The position numbers and the translations under genes were made by a program. Shown piece by piece: positions 34,151 to 46,641 of a stretch of 64,000 bases of DNA. The notes under the pieces were generated by a model. It saw only the letters and a list, made by a program, of their open reading frames with translations. It made no database searches and was not told where the DNA came from. Numbering within the stretch: the stretch's first letter is position 1; each line of letters opens with the position of its first letter. Origin of the DNA: Meandrina meandrites (Eukaryota > Cnidaria > Anthozoa > Scleractinia > Meandrinidae); contig OY855911.1 in assembly GCA_963693305.1 (NCBI GenBank), positions 26,906,939 through 26,970,938 on the forward strand, written 5' to 3'.

Positions 34151-34543
34151 CTTTTATTGTACTGTAACTGTAAGAGCCTTTAAAGATAGAGCGAGACGAG
34201 ACATCCCTTGCCATCTTGATCATCATAAAGCGGCTACTTGACTGTATTGTAAATGGTCGCTTTGTTCCGGTAAAATTCCCCAGTAAGGTACAATTTGTAC
34301 TATTTCCGTCAAAAACATAAAACCAGTCTTGTACCTTTTGTACAATTTCAAAGCTATCCCGCCAGGAGGTATCAGCCAGTCGAAAAATAGATAATTCCAA
34401 CAGGATATGGTGATCCGGTGGTGCGATTATAATACAACTACAATCCGGGTATACGCAGAGCAACCAATCCTTCTCTAATGAATCGTAGTTAATGATCCTT
34501 CTCGCGACATCTAGGTCAAAGTCGCATCGTGTGCAATACATAA
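34151..34543 (-). CDS. CUB-like domain exon
   Basis: A 393-nt symmetric phase 1-1 exon, acceptor CCTTTACAG, donor GTAAGC. It encodes 131 residues. The CIIIAPPDHHILLELSIFRL segment, then FYVFDGNSTNCTLLGNFTG, TIQSSSRFMMIKM and GSYSY follow the CUB order (C-x-I-x-x-P, h-I-x-L, DG, lG..G, S-S-x-x-x-x-I, F-x-g-x-Y). Two N-glycosylation sequons (NST, NFT) are present, with NCT adjacent. CUB modules mediate extracellular protein contacts. The usual GxF near the end is degenerate, so 'CUB-like' is the safe label. Confidence 0.82.
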
Positions 34544-35687
34544 CTGTAAAGGAAAATGCAATAATGTCAGGTCTGCAGTAATTATTAAAAAATATTATTT
34601 AAAAATCAACTAACAACATTCGTAAGATAGAAACAATCAATCTCTTATGATAAACGTGATATTGTTTAGGCGTATATTGTTTACCTGATGCAAAATAGTC
34701 GTCGTCTCAAGGAAACCTTTGATTTACTTTCAAGCCCACGTGCACAACTTTAGCAACAAGAAGCTCTTAGAGCTTAAAACTGCGCTGGTCACGTGACCAC
34801 CCTAGAGGAGCCATGTGGGGCAAATAAAAAATGAACCTCCCCCCCATCCCCATTACCCGCGTGAAACAATGTTGCGGCTGACAAACAAAATGGTAAGAAA
34901 ACACGTTGTGTGACATTTCATGGTTGACTAGTTCCATTTTAAGATTTCAGTTTTTAACCAAATTATTGCACCATCATTTGTAGCCGTTAAGTCTAAAACA
35001 CTCGGCTGCGCCTCGTGTTTTAAACTTGATAAAACACTGCTGCTCATTTATTAAACGTTACATAAACCCCAAAACTTCATCCCCCAAAATTTCAATAACG
35101 CAAGGTACAAGCTCTTGTGAGCGATTTCCTAAAAAATCTCCTGGTGCCGAGGACTACGAACGAAAGTGAAAAACTTGATGAGGTGATGACGTTGCTATCA
35201 CAACTTCGATGTCAATATAACACTGATCATAACAAATTTCCCATTTTTATCTAATTCAGCTGTGGTGATCGTTTTTCGACAGCAGTGTTAATGGCGATAA
35301 AGATATCAAGTCGAGCCACCTTAAAACTTTCTATCGCTCATGAGATCCTCTAACTCGTTTCTTGTCAGCTCATTTCGAAACAGTTTTTTTTTCAACTAAT
35401 AATTAAGCCCCGCCGGATATAAGCTCTCAGAAAATAGGCAAGCAAAATACCATTCGAAGTTGTATAAGACCGTATAAGCCTAAATCTTATATCGGCATTA
35501 TATGGTGTCTGTCTTATTTCTACCCATCTACCTATCAATGGAACCAGAATATTGTTATTTTTTTACATGTCACGACAGTGGTACGCTTTTCATGCCGCAG
35601 AAACGTCTTGATCTAAAAAACAATAAGAATAAAATAACATAAAATTATTTCACCTAAAATGATCTTGTGATCTTGTGGTTGCCTTAC

Positions 35688-35748
35688 CTTTAAGTTTCCA
35701 CACCGATATGGCGATTACAAGGAGAGCTAAATTAATCCACTTGTACAT
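35688..35748 (-). CDS. First coding exon: start codon and signal peptide
   Basis: The ATG at 35746-35748 lies in the context AAAAATGT and opens MYKWINLALLVIAISVWKLK, a short basic start followed by a hydrophobic core, typical of a signal peptide. The exon ends at a strong donor (AAAG/GTAAGG) in phase 1, which fits the phase-1 acceptor of the CUB exon. A good polypyrimidine-AG (TTCCTTTTTCAAG) lies about 30 bp upstream of the ATG on the minus strand, so a separate 5' UTR exon is possible. Confidence 0.8.
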
Positions 35749-36404
35749 TTTTAACAAATTTCTTCAGGGCTTTGCTTGAAAAAGGAAAACGGCATGATCA
35801 GTATGTGTGTGTCACATGGAAATTCAACTTAATAAATAAGACAAGAGGGTCTGGATGGGGGTGCTGTATATTTTGTTAGGACTTCTTTTACTGAAGTTGC
35901 AGAGTGGGTGATAACAATTATTTGTAGCAGAGCTCCTCAGCGATCCGGAGGGCCGCAGAGCGGAGCCCCATAATCACAGAAATAGGAGAATCATGCATGC
36001 AAAGAAATAGGAGAACCATGCATTTTATTTTTTATTGTCATGGCTAGCGGCATGGCTCGTGGGCGCGTGCGCTCTACGTCCGTACGTAATTATGACAACG
36101 GACAACGTTACGCAACATGGCGGCCATACTCCAGAAATAGGTTAACGCTAGCTGACATCTTTGATATTGGACAGCCATGTTATGATCACTTGACAGTTGT
36201 CAAAACAAGGTATCCTCTGGACAGTAACACATGACCATATCGCGGGCTCAGGTGTAGAGATCATCGAGGTCAGAAGTTGACCACTGACCAGGTAATGGTT
36301 TTCCATTGGATCGCGGGCTCAAGTCCTTAATTTTTCTGTCTGTGGTCAGTAAACTCAAATTAAAATAAAGGGCAAAATAAATATCGTTTGAATTTATATC
36401 TTGT
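35749..36404. other. Upstream flank of the CUB-Ig-LRR gene
   Basis: No coding seen. A duplicated AGAAATAGGAGAA.CATGCAT motif lies near 35980 and 36003. The promoter should be in or beyond this stretch, but no convincing TATA box was found. Confidence 0.4.
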
Positions 36405-37600
36405 GAATTTCAATTTTCTAGCCATGTTGCTGATCTAGTCCTCTCATTTAATTTTCCTGCAGGAGGGAAATGAACCCCTATTTATTTGTTTTCCAAATGT
36501 TCCAATTTAACCTTGTGAACTGCATTATAGACTGCGTTCAGAAAATGTTTTTGAATTTGAACAGTTATTAAGTTTGCCAAACGCGTAATTTTCATAATAT
36601 TAATATTTATTGCAAACTTGCAGTTTAATTTCTCTAAGTAACGGTCTTAAGCGTTTCTTTCCGACTCATAATTTGCCACCTGCAATTTCGCAGAAGCGAA
36701 TTCATGTTTATTCAAATTTAAAGTAATGTTTAGCTCGCAGGCCTGGGTGCACAATTTTCTAGCCATCTTACTGTTCCTAGTCCTCTCATTTATTTCCCCT
36801 ACAGGGGGGGAAATGAACTCCTATATCTATTTCTTTTTCAAATGTTCCAATCTAACCTTGTTAACTGCACTTTTTATAGACTGCGTTCAGAAAACTATTT
36901 TGAATTTTAACAGCTACAAAGAAAGTTTGCCAAACGGCGTATAAAATTTTTATAATACTAATATTTATTGCAAAGCTTGCAGTTTAATTTCTCAAAGTAA
37001 CGGTCTTTAGCGTTTCTTTCTGACTCATAATTTGCCACCTGCAATTTCGCAGAAGCGAATTCATGTTTATTCAAATTTAAAGTAATGTTTAGCTCGCAGG
37101 CCTGGGTGCACAATTCTCTAGCCATCTTACTGTTCCTAGTCCTCTCATTTATTTCCCCTACAAGGGGGAAATGAACCCCTATCTATTTCATTTTCAAAGG
37201 TTCCAATTTAACCTTGTGAACTGCATTATAGGCTGCATTTAGAAACCTTTTTTGAATTTTAACAGCTATAAAGAAAGTTTACCAAAGGTGTAATTTCATA
37301 ATATTAATAATTTATGCAAACTTTCATTTTAATTTCTCTAGGTAACGATCTTTAGCATTTCTTTCCGACTCATAATTTGCCACCTGCAATTTTGCAGAAA
37401 CAAATTCATGATTATTCAAATTTAAAGCAATGTCTAGCTCGCAGGCCTGGGTGCACAATTTTCTAGCCATCTTACTGTTCCTAGTCCTCTCATTTATTTC
37501 CCCTACTTATTGCAAAGCTTGCAGTTTAATTTCTCAAAGTAACGGTCTTTAGCGTTTCTTTCTAACTCATAATTTCCGACCTACAATTTCGCCGAAACAA
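36405..37600. repeat. Tandem array of a 340-360-bp unit, four copies
   Basis: The landmark TCTAGCCAT recurs at about 36417, 36759, 37117 and 37462. It is followed by CTAGTCCTCTCATTTA in each copy and, later in the unit, by a CATAATTTGCCACCTGCAATTT block. The last copy is internally deleted. The first copy is the most diverged. Short frames (for example the one at 36726) are incidental. Confidence 0.88.
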
Positions 37601-37859
37601 AATTTGAATGCTTAAAAAAAGACAAAAGGACTGGTTCTTCCATTATGTTCAATTACAGCATACCATTATCAACAATTTGGAAAATGAAACCTACTACTTG
37701 GCTGGAAATGAAACCTACTTTAATGTTTACCTGTATTAGGCAGAGCTTATCTTCTTTGAGTGTGGATAAAACTACTTGGCACTAGCGGTATTTTACAAAG
37801 AAAAAAAAATGAGAAGCGACAAAGCTTCCATTCTTGGGTAAAAATTAGATGTATGTTAA

Positions 37860-38240
37860 AGGGGCTAGGTCACGGTATTTTAGGTAATTCTATTTATTTT
37901 CGTTAATTAAGAGTTCTAAACTTCAAATTGGCAGAGCAAAGGTCTTTTATTGGCAAAATCATGGCCACGTAACAAACAAGGATGATTTTCGAGCATTGTA
38001 AATGACACTTTCATACAAATTGAGAGAAACTTGAAAAATATCGGGCCGACGTTTTTCAAATTTACCCGAACGCAATCCGTTTTAATCTTCTCGAATTTTG
38101 CCCATCCATTCCCCTATTTGGTCTTTCTGTGTTTCTTTTGAGTTCTTCTACAGTTTTGAGCCGTTATTGTTATATTTCAGTTAATTTTATGACAAGTTGG
38201 TCAATGCCGAAATTGCCTAAAATTGCGTGACACAGCCCCT
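37860..38240. mobile_element. 381-bp TTAA-flanked miniature element
   Basis: AGGGGCTAGGTCACG on the left is mirrored by CGTGACACAGCCCCT on the right, 13 of 15 matching, with TTAA on both sides (37856-37859, 38241-38244). A further inner match is ATTTTAGG.AATT against AATTGCCTAAAAT. No coding; a non-autonomous element. Confidence 0.82.
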
Positions 38241-38244
38241 TTAA

Positions 38245-39885
38245 ACATGTAAGGGCCGCTTGAACACGCTGGGGCAAATTGTCGCCGTACTTTTGTATAC
38301 AGCAGGGTCAGCAGTGGATGAAAGTAACTTTCTAAGTAAATGCAAGGCTGATCAAACAGCTTAAAATATGTTATTTTCGATTCTTCAATTCAGGCCCATA
38401 ATTTCGATTGCACAAAACAAATCTTCACCAGGGGCTACCTGTTTGACAGGCCTAGTATTTTAGTTAAAGTCGTGTAAGTTTAGTTCCCGTATATAAAGTA
38501 TATGGCAACTTTACCTTGTCTTGTAGCGCTGAGTGGCACGGAGCTTCCAGCGCAAAGCGGAGTGTGCAACGCGAAGAGAGTTCAACGCCTCGCAGCTGCT
38601 GTTTCTAATTTGTATGTGTATGTGTCCCTTTTTACATATGAATTAACTTATCTATCAGTGCTACTGACGTTTTGTTGGCAACACGTGACGCTCGTATATA
38701 AATATGGCATATGGATAAGAATTAAATAACAAAAAAGAAAGAATTATTAACACCGTAGAAAGTGCTTACTTTGGCAAAACTTCTCTATCTAATAAAGATC
38801 CCCTATATTTCTTACAACGAAAAGCACAATCAATATGCGTATCAGGTAAACGTTAAAGATTATGAAATTTAAAGCCCTGGCTTAGAAAAGACGTTAAAAA
38901 AACATTTTGTAGAAATACTTAAAGATATTTCACTCCATCATAACCACTGAAGACCTACTCTTAAGTAGAAACCTTTTCTAGCATTTTTACAAAACGTTTG
39001 TTCTTAACGTTTAAAGCCAGTGTCAGGCATTTTTCCTATTTTAGTCATAATCATGGCTACAATGTTCGTACCCCTCGTATTATGGCCCTTTTTAGTGCTA
39101 ATTCCAAGCTAGGAATATTTATCAAAATACGACAAATATAATTTGTATGGAGTAAGCAGAAAACGAGGCGACGGAAAACGCGAGACAGGGAAAGCAGTAG
39201 GGTAGGGTAGCGTAGGGTTGGGTAGGTGGAGCAGCTTAGCCTTTTTGGGGACTGGGGCTTACTACCTAGCTGTGCCTGGATACGGAGCGTGCGCAAAGGC
39301 ACACATACGGTTGCTAAGGTAAACATTTTCTGCGCCGGCAGCATTCTCGCCGAATCCAGAACAGAACGACAGTGCTAGAAAACTGCGACTATCCCTTAGA
39401 ATTTGAGCAAAAGCCATGTGTTAAAGCTGTAGTAGCTGGCAAGATTCCATATCACTTCATACTTTATTATGCATGCAGTTCTCAATTCCAAAAAATAACA
39501 GGCATTAATTAACTATTTTTCGACAATTTAAATTGCTGTTTATAAAATTCCCGAAAAAAGTTACTAAATTTGCCACACCCATCACTCTTCATGCAACCTC
39601 ATTCCCTAGGCTCTGCCGATTTCGAATCCAAGATGGCATTCTCCTGATTAAAATGCGCTCGCTGGCTAAAAATAGCCTGCAGTACAGGCTAAGATAGTAA
39701 GCATTATCTTAAACACTGTCGGCGTCGAGACGGTGTTTATTTGAAAACCACGGCTTAAGGTGGCCCATTTAACAGGGCCCGCGCAGAGGGAGGGGCTGGG
39801 GGGGGCTTTAGCCCCCTTCCCCCCCCCCCCCCACTTTTTTACAGTAAAAAGAAAAAATAGTAAAGAAAGAAATAATGGCAAAAAA

Positions 39886-39926
<41 letters not shown>

Positions 39927-40030
39927 GTACTGATTTGGAGCAAATTACATTGTTTCAAGCAGGATTTAATAGTAAATCTATAGGCCTGGTTTTAAATTTT
40001 TAGTATGCTTATACTGTAAAAAAATTACAA
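38245..40030. other. Intergenic, no gene seen
   Basis: Contains short low-complexity stretches: TAGGGTAGGGTAGCG near 39195, a G/C-homopolymer pair near 39795-39835 that probably marks a hAT-like terminus, and a (TTA)n run at 39887-39926. No splice-supported exon was found. Confidence 0.5.
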
Positions 40031-40035
40031 TAATA

Positions 40036-40272
40036 GAGAGGTTAAGCATGACGTTTACGGCAAACGGCAAACGGCAAACGGCAAACGGCAAAAATAATTC
40101 TGATTTTGCTTTCTTTTTCTTTAGCACTTAAATAAAGCCAGTCGAAAAATAAGAAAAAAATCCCTTAATCACAGTAAATGCAAACAATTTCCCTAAATTG
40201 TACAAACGGCTAAAATCAGACACCAAAAGTTCGATTTTTGCCGTTTGCCGTAAACGTCATGCCTAACCTCTC
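40036..40272. mobile_element. 237-bp TA-flanked miniature element
   Basis: The left end GAGAGGTTAAGCATGACGTT and the right end (inverted GAGAGGTTAGGCATGACGTT) match at 19 of 20 bases, and the match runs on into TACGGCAAACGGCA. TA abuts both ends, so Tc1/mariner-type insertion is likely. The left arm has a CAAACGG heptamer repeated about four times that the right arm has once. Confidence 0.85.
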
Positions 40273-40564
40273 TAATATAGCAAGGCACCAACACGACCAG
40301 AACGATAAAGTAGGGTTACAATCGCGGACACCCATTCCGTCGTTTTTGGGATTCATCAGCGCGGTGTAGCAAATCTAAATAATGCCAGCTCGGAGGCCAG
40401 CGCAAATAAATTGCAATTATCTCTTGTAGATCCTGGTACGTTAGCACCATTTTTGTTTGCGGAACCTTGCTGTTTCAAGTCGTAAAAATATTGTGCTTTA
40501 GTACATCGTTTGTTAATTTTAAAACCACCTTTCGATATCTGAGAGTAACTAAAACCCTAATTTT

Positions 40565-40655
40565 TCCAGGGTAGCATGCCTCTGCTCCCTCCCCCCCGCA
40601 AAAAAACCCCCTGGCTCACGGTTGAGCCCCCCCCCCCCCCCCCCCCCCCACTCAA
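40565..40655. repeat. C-rich homopolymer stretch
   Basis: TCCCTCCCCCCCG and a run of more than 20 C near 40628-40649. Probably the remnant of an inverted-repeat element of the kind that carries such tracts elsewhere in the window. Confidence 0.7.
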
Positions 40656-40699
40656 AATCTTGCTGCATAACAGTTTAGTCAGAATTAGACCTGCCCGTT

Positions 40700-41319
40700 T
40701 TAGGTGTTCTATCGTTGTTATACCAATAACTTTTAGGAAAATCTTTTAGTACAAACTTGTACAAGTTTTACCAATGAACAAATGGAGGTCATTGTGACGT
40801 CAAAATTCCTTGCCATGGCAACGTCATATGAGGTCAAAGATACCCTATTTTGGACCTTTTGAGGCTAATAACTCAAAAACTACTCGGTGAAAATTCTTGT
40901 TTTTGATATATTTTTATCTAAGTGACAAAAGAAAACTTTTTCCAAATTTAAAAAAAAAATCTGTAGGTAGCATTCGAAGCTACGTCATTTTTTCACTAAT
41001 TTAAGGTGGCTCTGATCAGTACCTACAGAATTTTTTTAAACATTGTCTGATTGTTTGTTTTACCCAGTAGATAAAAATATATGAAAAACAAAAACTTTCA
41101 CCGTCTAGTTTTTAAAGGTATTAGCCTCAAAGGGTAAAAAATAGGTATCTTTGACCTCATATAACGTTGCCATGACAACGAATTTTGACGTCATAGCAAC
41201 TACAATTTGTTCATTGGTAAAACCTTTACAAAGTTGTTCTAAAAGTTTAACCTCAACGTTATTGGTGTAGCTGCAATAGAATGCCAAACACGGGAATATC
41301 TAAACCCCTTCGAGCCACC
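40700..41319. mobile_element. Foldback element; right half is TTAA-flanked with GGTGGCTC ends
   Basis: The left half (about 40700-40975) is the inverted counterpart of the right half (about 41020-41290), with shared blocks such as TTCATTGGTAAAAC, GTTGCCATG.CAACG and GAGGTCAAAGATACC. The right part also reads as a separate unit, 41005-41319: GGTGGCTC is mirrored by GAGCCACC and flanked by TTAA (41001-41004, 41320-41323). Either two copies inserted head to head, or it is one palindromic element. No transposase. Confidence 0.75.
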
Positions 41320-41676
41320 TTAACTGTTTACAAAACTAGGCAGAAAACTAAAAAATTACTTGAAACAATTTCTAATGGAATATAAATCCCAAAGTTATAT
41401 TTCTTACCTTCTATAATAAGTGAACACCGTTTTTTCTGGTGTACGATGACGGGATCGCACAATGTGTATAGGATTCATAATGATCATCAGATTTAGTATG
41501 AAAAAGATCTAATGTGATAGTAAGGGCTAATAAATCAACATTAACTAGTGAGGTTTCCCCCCTGTAAACAGTTTAAAGGAATCTACCCTTCTGTCTACAA
41601 ATTTATACCTACACATGTACAGAAGCATGCCATTTCTTATTGATAGTCTCTTTCGAAAAACTCAGGCGATATTTTT

Positions 41677-41684
41677 ATAATTTA

Positions 41685-41713
<29 letters not shown>
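41677..41713. repeat. (TTA)n head of the dispersed repeat
   Basis: A TTA run directly before the copy at 41714, as in the copy at 3644. The microsatellite seems to belong to the repeat itself. Confidence 0.85.
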
Positions 41714-41717
<4 letters not shown>

Positions 41718-43468
41718 AAGTGAAACCGGTAAAAACAATATATAATTATATATCCCATAGAAAAGAGGTAAATGTGAAAAGGTTAACAAAATAGATTAGT
41801 GTGTATCAATCTGGAACTTACTTTTATAAGCAAATGCCTTCGTATACATTGGCCAGTTTCAGAAAATAACCATACCCACCCCAAAGATGGTCATTGGAAA
41901 TTCCCAAGGGGAGGGTGGTCTCAATAGCTCAATTTTTTAAAAGAAAGTATAAAGCTAATCTGGAAATTCCAGGGGGTGGAAGGGTTCAAACCAAAGTCAG
42001 AACTATTGTCTTGAAGTTAAGTGCATGACCACTATAAACAACATTTACATTTTTTATATTTTTATGGATGTTGTTTATAACCACACATTATAATTAAACT
42101 GCCATCATTATCTTTATTGAAGCAAAATATTTTTGTCCTGAACCCCAGAACGGTTTTAAAACTTACATGTAATAAAAGTGTGAGTGTTCACATGTAGCCT
42201 TATTGGGTTCTGGGATGTTCATATTATATAAATGGCTATAAATGTCACTAAAGTATATTCAGGTTTAAACTAGCAACACGTGGGAAGCAGTCAGATGACA
42301 ATTTAATTTCATTGACACAATGTGTATTTTTGAGTTCATTTTGACTAACAGGAATGTCCTTGCAAAGTCTTCAAGTCACCTGTAAATAAAAACAAAACAA
42401 ACAAAAACTATTTATTTTGATGAAATTGCTATTTTTCCAGCATGCAGACTGTATATTAAAATCAAATGGCCTTTTTCAGTGTGGGAAAAAAACTGGCCGC
42501 TTTTATGTTGGGCTAGTGGATCCAATAATTTTTTTCCATTTGCTAGATAACCAAATGACATTTATGAATTTTTATTTTGTTGTTGTTAATGTTTCCAGAG
42601 ACACATGGGACTTTGGGTAAGCATATAATTGTTTCACCTTGACCAGTCTACCTGGGTCAGGCAAGGTCGAAATCAATTTTCTTTGTACCCTTCCTTTCAT
42701 TAACCATTGCAGAAAAATGTCAGATTATTAAATGTTTTGGACCCCGAAGCTGAATTTTTGTAATCTGTTCATCTCAAAACATTATGTAACAGAAATCTAT
42801 GTTTGGTTTTCTTGTACAGCAAGTTGTCAACAAAAACTAAGCTGGAGTTTATTTAAATCAAATTTACAGCTACTACTTGGCTAATTCCCATATAAGTAAA
42901 AAACAACTTGGGTCTTGACAAAGTGCGAGCCAACAAGTCACGAGAGCCATTTCGGTTAATCTAAATAACACATTGGTTAGCCTAAACAGTAATGCAGTTA
43001 GCCTGAGTACAGTTAGCTTAGGTGGTTTGAGGCTAGGCTATTTATTGGAGTTAAAGGAATTTCTGGCTTGTAAAAAGCACTTTGGTTACCAAACGGTACA
43101 TTATGTTGCTTGCGGTTAGCTTTATATCGGGATTAGGGTTTTCTGGCTTGCATGGCTCGCTGGCTCGCATACACACTCAAAAAATTTGGATTATAGCCTT
43201 TAATTTGAACAATTCAGCTTCAGGCCTCATTTGAATTTTTACATTGTTAGTTTAAAATGCTACTGAAGGTCATGCAACAGCTGAGAGTACATGCCGATAA
43301 AAAAGTTAAACAGCCTTGTTATAAAGTAGACAAATGTTTGGTCAAAAAGCAGATCTTAGGCGTCAGGTAATGAGTCTGTGTAGAGAGGAGGATGGGAATT
43401 GCTTCAATAATAGCGACGCATAACTATGTGTAAAACTAAGAGATCAATAACTACCCGAACTTGTTATA
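41714..43468. repeat. Dispersed repeat, copy 2
   Basis: Same orientation and order as 3644-5143. Compared with copy 1 it has an added stretch with GACCACTATAAACAACATTT near 42030 and about 300 bp of extra sequence between 43100 and 43430. The end TAACTACC.GAA.TTGTTATAATCCA is shared. No coding and no terminal inverted repeats. Confidence 0.8.
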
Positions 43469-43620
43469 ATCCATAGTTTTGAACTTTTACTAATTTTATA
43501 ATCAAACTGAAATGTAAATAGCTTAAATGATTGTAAATATTAATAACTTTTAATACTTTAATTTACACGACCCCACAAGCTTGTCAGCTTTTATCTACAT
43601 CGCGTTTTAAATAAAGGCAA
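43469..43620. mobile_element. Possible LINE 3' end
   Basis: TTTACACGACCCCACAAGCTTG, then ATCTACATCGCGTTTTAAATAAAGGCAA, running straight into a tetranucleotide microsatellite. Such ends are common in CR1/Rex1-like LINEs. Only the presumed 3' UTR remains. Confidence 0.4.
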
Positions 43621-43877
<257 letters not shown>

Positions 43878-44013
43878 CAGAAATCCAGAATGTCCGCAGT
43901 TCAGAATTCTGTGAATCCTGTCTAAACATTAGGCATTCTATTAATCCCACAAACTACCTGTAGACCACAAAAAAGAAACGTAAATCTATATCTACCAATG
44001 CAATGCACATCAT

Positions 44014-44058
44014 GGATACAAATACAAATACAAATACAAATACAAAGATACAAATTTA
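44014..44058. repeat. (ACAAAT)n short repeat
   Basis: Six or so imperfect units of ATACAA/ACAAAT. Confidence 0.8.
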
Positions 44059-44477
44059 AAGTTAAGAAATGGTCTCATTTATTAAACATGCCCAAAGATG
44101 CATTCCAAAACGTGAGTAGCACTGTTTAATCAAAGTGTAGATTAGCTACCATGTTGACTGCAAGTAGTCTCTACTTTTACCTTAGTTGTCGAGCTATTTA
44201 CAAAAGAAAACGCAAAGCACTTGGTTGTTAAGTTAATATTCTTGACTCACCTATCAGCACCTGCCAAAGGCTGTTTCATTACTCCTTTTATTTCAAATTA
44301 AACTTCTAATCCCGAGATGAGTAATCCGACATAGGTAACATGAAAGCCATTAAAATGTTATTTTCATTTCTAATCAAATAATCTCTTAGACATACATTTT
44401 AAGATAAAACATCGCGCTAAAAAACGACTTTTTAGCCTCTCTTTCGTTTCACTGATTTCAAAATGCACACACTCGCG

Positions 44478-44778
44478 CATTCTCGTCCCCGTAGCTTTTT
44501 TCGCTTCTCTTAGCCGGCGGGGCCTTCGCACGAGAAACGTGGGATTTTTGAATTAATTTGAAATTTTTTGATTGGCTGTTTGAATCAAAGAAATCTTGAG
44601 CGGAAGTAAAAGACACCATGACTCTCCCATACACTATATTGAAACGTCACGATTGCATACATGAAGACCAGAAGTCCCAGAATCTGGGACTGGAAATCCT
44701 TGGTTTCCAGAGCCCTTCGTTTCTCGTGCCAAGGCCCCGCCGGTTAAGAGAAGCGAAAAGGGCTATGGGACGAGAATG
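44478..44778. mobile_element. Foldback element, 62-bp arms
   Basis: 44478-44539 (CATTCTCGTCCCCGTAGC...) returns inverted at 44718-44778 with about six mismatches. The arms contain GGCCCCGCCGG.TAAGAGAA. The 103-codon frame that overlaps the right arm is incidental. Confidence 0.82.
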
Positions 44779-46460
44779 TATGGGATCGAAAATGACACGC
44801 GCTAAAAAGAGAGTCGTGTCCACTTCACAACGGTCATTTTTAATTTCTCCTTTTCAGTACCTTTACCGTAAGAAAGGCGAAACGTGGGTCCACCCAGCAG
44901 AAAACCTGTGCAGCCAAGAATCCAGATAGTTTATTTAGACTGATACCTCGTATAAGCCCACGCAACAAGGGTTTTCACAGATTGGTCGAGAAAAAAAACA
45001 TCTCTTCTGATTCGTGTGAGCAAGTTTTAGTAGCGTGCTTTTTGGTCATGTTTAAGCTTTGCATGCACTGCAGTATGAATGAATGGTGGCGGCAACAATT
45101 GCTGCGCTGTAGCTTGCGCTCGGACCTTGATTTTCGGACAATTCTGTGTCAGGAAACTTTGAAAACCGGATGCCTCTCTAAGGTGGGGGTATATACGTGA
45201 ATTTGAGTAAAATTTTAAGAGGTTTAAAGAGGGGATAGGAGAAAGAAAATAATCTTTGGAACACCACCAGACAGTTGACCCCAACGCAAGTGCACCCCAG
45301 GTTGTCATGGGACTGTTTGGGTGTCCACCTACTAATTTTTAACTTCAAATTCTAATTTTCAAATCACATTAAATCTTTAATATTTCTTATTTCTCCAAAT
45401 TTTACTAATCCTTCCCAAACATCCCCAAAACTCACCCAAAAAAATTTACAAAACACCGCTAAACATAGCTTTGTGAGATGAGCTAAGGGTTTTGGAAATG
45501 CTCAAAACGAGAGCAAGATATTCGCAATAAACACAAGTTGAGCGGTGGAAGACGGGCTTCAGGTGTATACCTGCATCAAAGAACCTTTTTTAATACCCAG
45601 GTCTCACTCTGTGCAGAGACCAGGAGAATTGGACAAGAGATGTGATGAAATTAAGAGGTGAAGCCTATTTTAAAAAAATGCAACTATTAGGTAGCAATTA
45701 GGAGGTATAGAAGCATGACCTTATAGCACCTGAGGAATTTTTGTACTATATGATAATAAATAAAAAACAAAGGAAATACCAGTTGTACCGCACAGTTTGA
45801 TATATTAATTGTTTGACTGGTCCTTGATTTGTTTGGTGGGGGTGGAGGCCTCCATCACGTCCAAAATCAGTCACTCAAGAAAGAACGTTAAACAGCCATC
45901 CAGAACGTGTGGGTACGTCACGTTAAAGAAGGAACAATTTCTAAAAGAACGTTGCGCTTCTCACTTTAACTCTGCTCTTCGCGATTTTCACCTTGGGGGA
46001 CTCCCATGTGAAAGGGGCGGGGATGCTCGTCGGAAATTTTGAACTCAATGTAGGCGTGGCTCAGGCTTTTTTGACCTCCCATTTCCTCAAAGTTTATATC
46101 GAGACAGTTTGGAAAAATAATAAAAGACGACAACATTTAACTCACTTTATTTACAACATTCAGCTCTGAACAAGCTTAGGACGTTAACATTTCTTATCAT
46201 CGATCCTATCAGAAGGCCTGAATTGGACTGCAAATGTTTCTGTCCGTCTTCTTGTTGCCCAGAACATAAATTGACTTTCAATCCTAGTTAGCATTGCTTT
46301 CACTCACTGTATTAATTTACATTTAAAATAAAAATAAATAAATCACTTAATTTAAGTGTCAGAGTATTTAGCACTGTTGTACTAATTATGGACACTGTAA
46401 ATAAGCGAACAAATTTGTTAAAAATCCCAACTGGAAGGAGGCTGACCAGCTGGCTATTTA
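44779..46460. other. Intergenic, no gene seen
   Basis: No exon, mobile-element ends or strong repeats recognised. A minus-strand frame of 93 codons at 45027-45308 and a plus-strand frame of 77 codons at 45809-46042 have no family resemblance that I can see. Confidence 0.45.
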
Positions 46461-46464
46461 CAAA

Positions 46465-46560
46465 GGGTGGAGGAGTTGAAATCGGGACGACCGAAGACAA
46501 ATCCAGGAGCTCCAGATTACAAGTCCAGCGCCCTACCCACAAGGCCACGCTGCCTCCGAT
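46465..46560 (-). repeat. tRNA-like SINE head, decayed
   Basis: On the minus strand GGCAGCGTGGCCTTGTGGGTAG and GCGCTGGACTTGTAATC resemble the 5' half of a tRNA or tRNA-derived SINE (A box TGGCCTTGTGGG). The B box is poor (CGATTTCAACTCC). It cannot fold as an intact tRNA, so it is a fragment. Confidence 0.55.
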
Positions 46561-46641
46561 TTACATTTCGCTTTGACTGCAATCAAATTGCCTCGATAAA
46601 ATAATTTTCTGTTGACATTCAACAGCTGTACATTTCCAATA

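Noticed and set aside
46465..46560. Functional tRNA gene
   Set aside because: Good A-box half but poor B box and no acceptor-stem pairing that I could make by eye.
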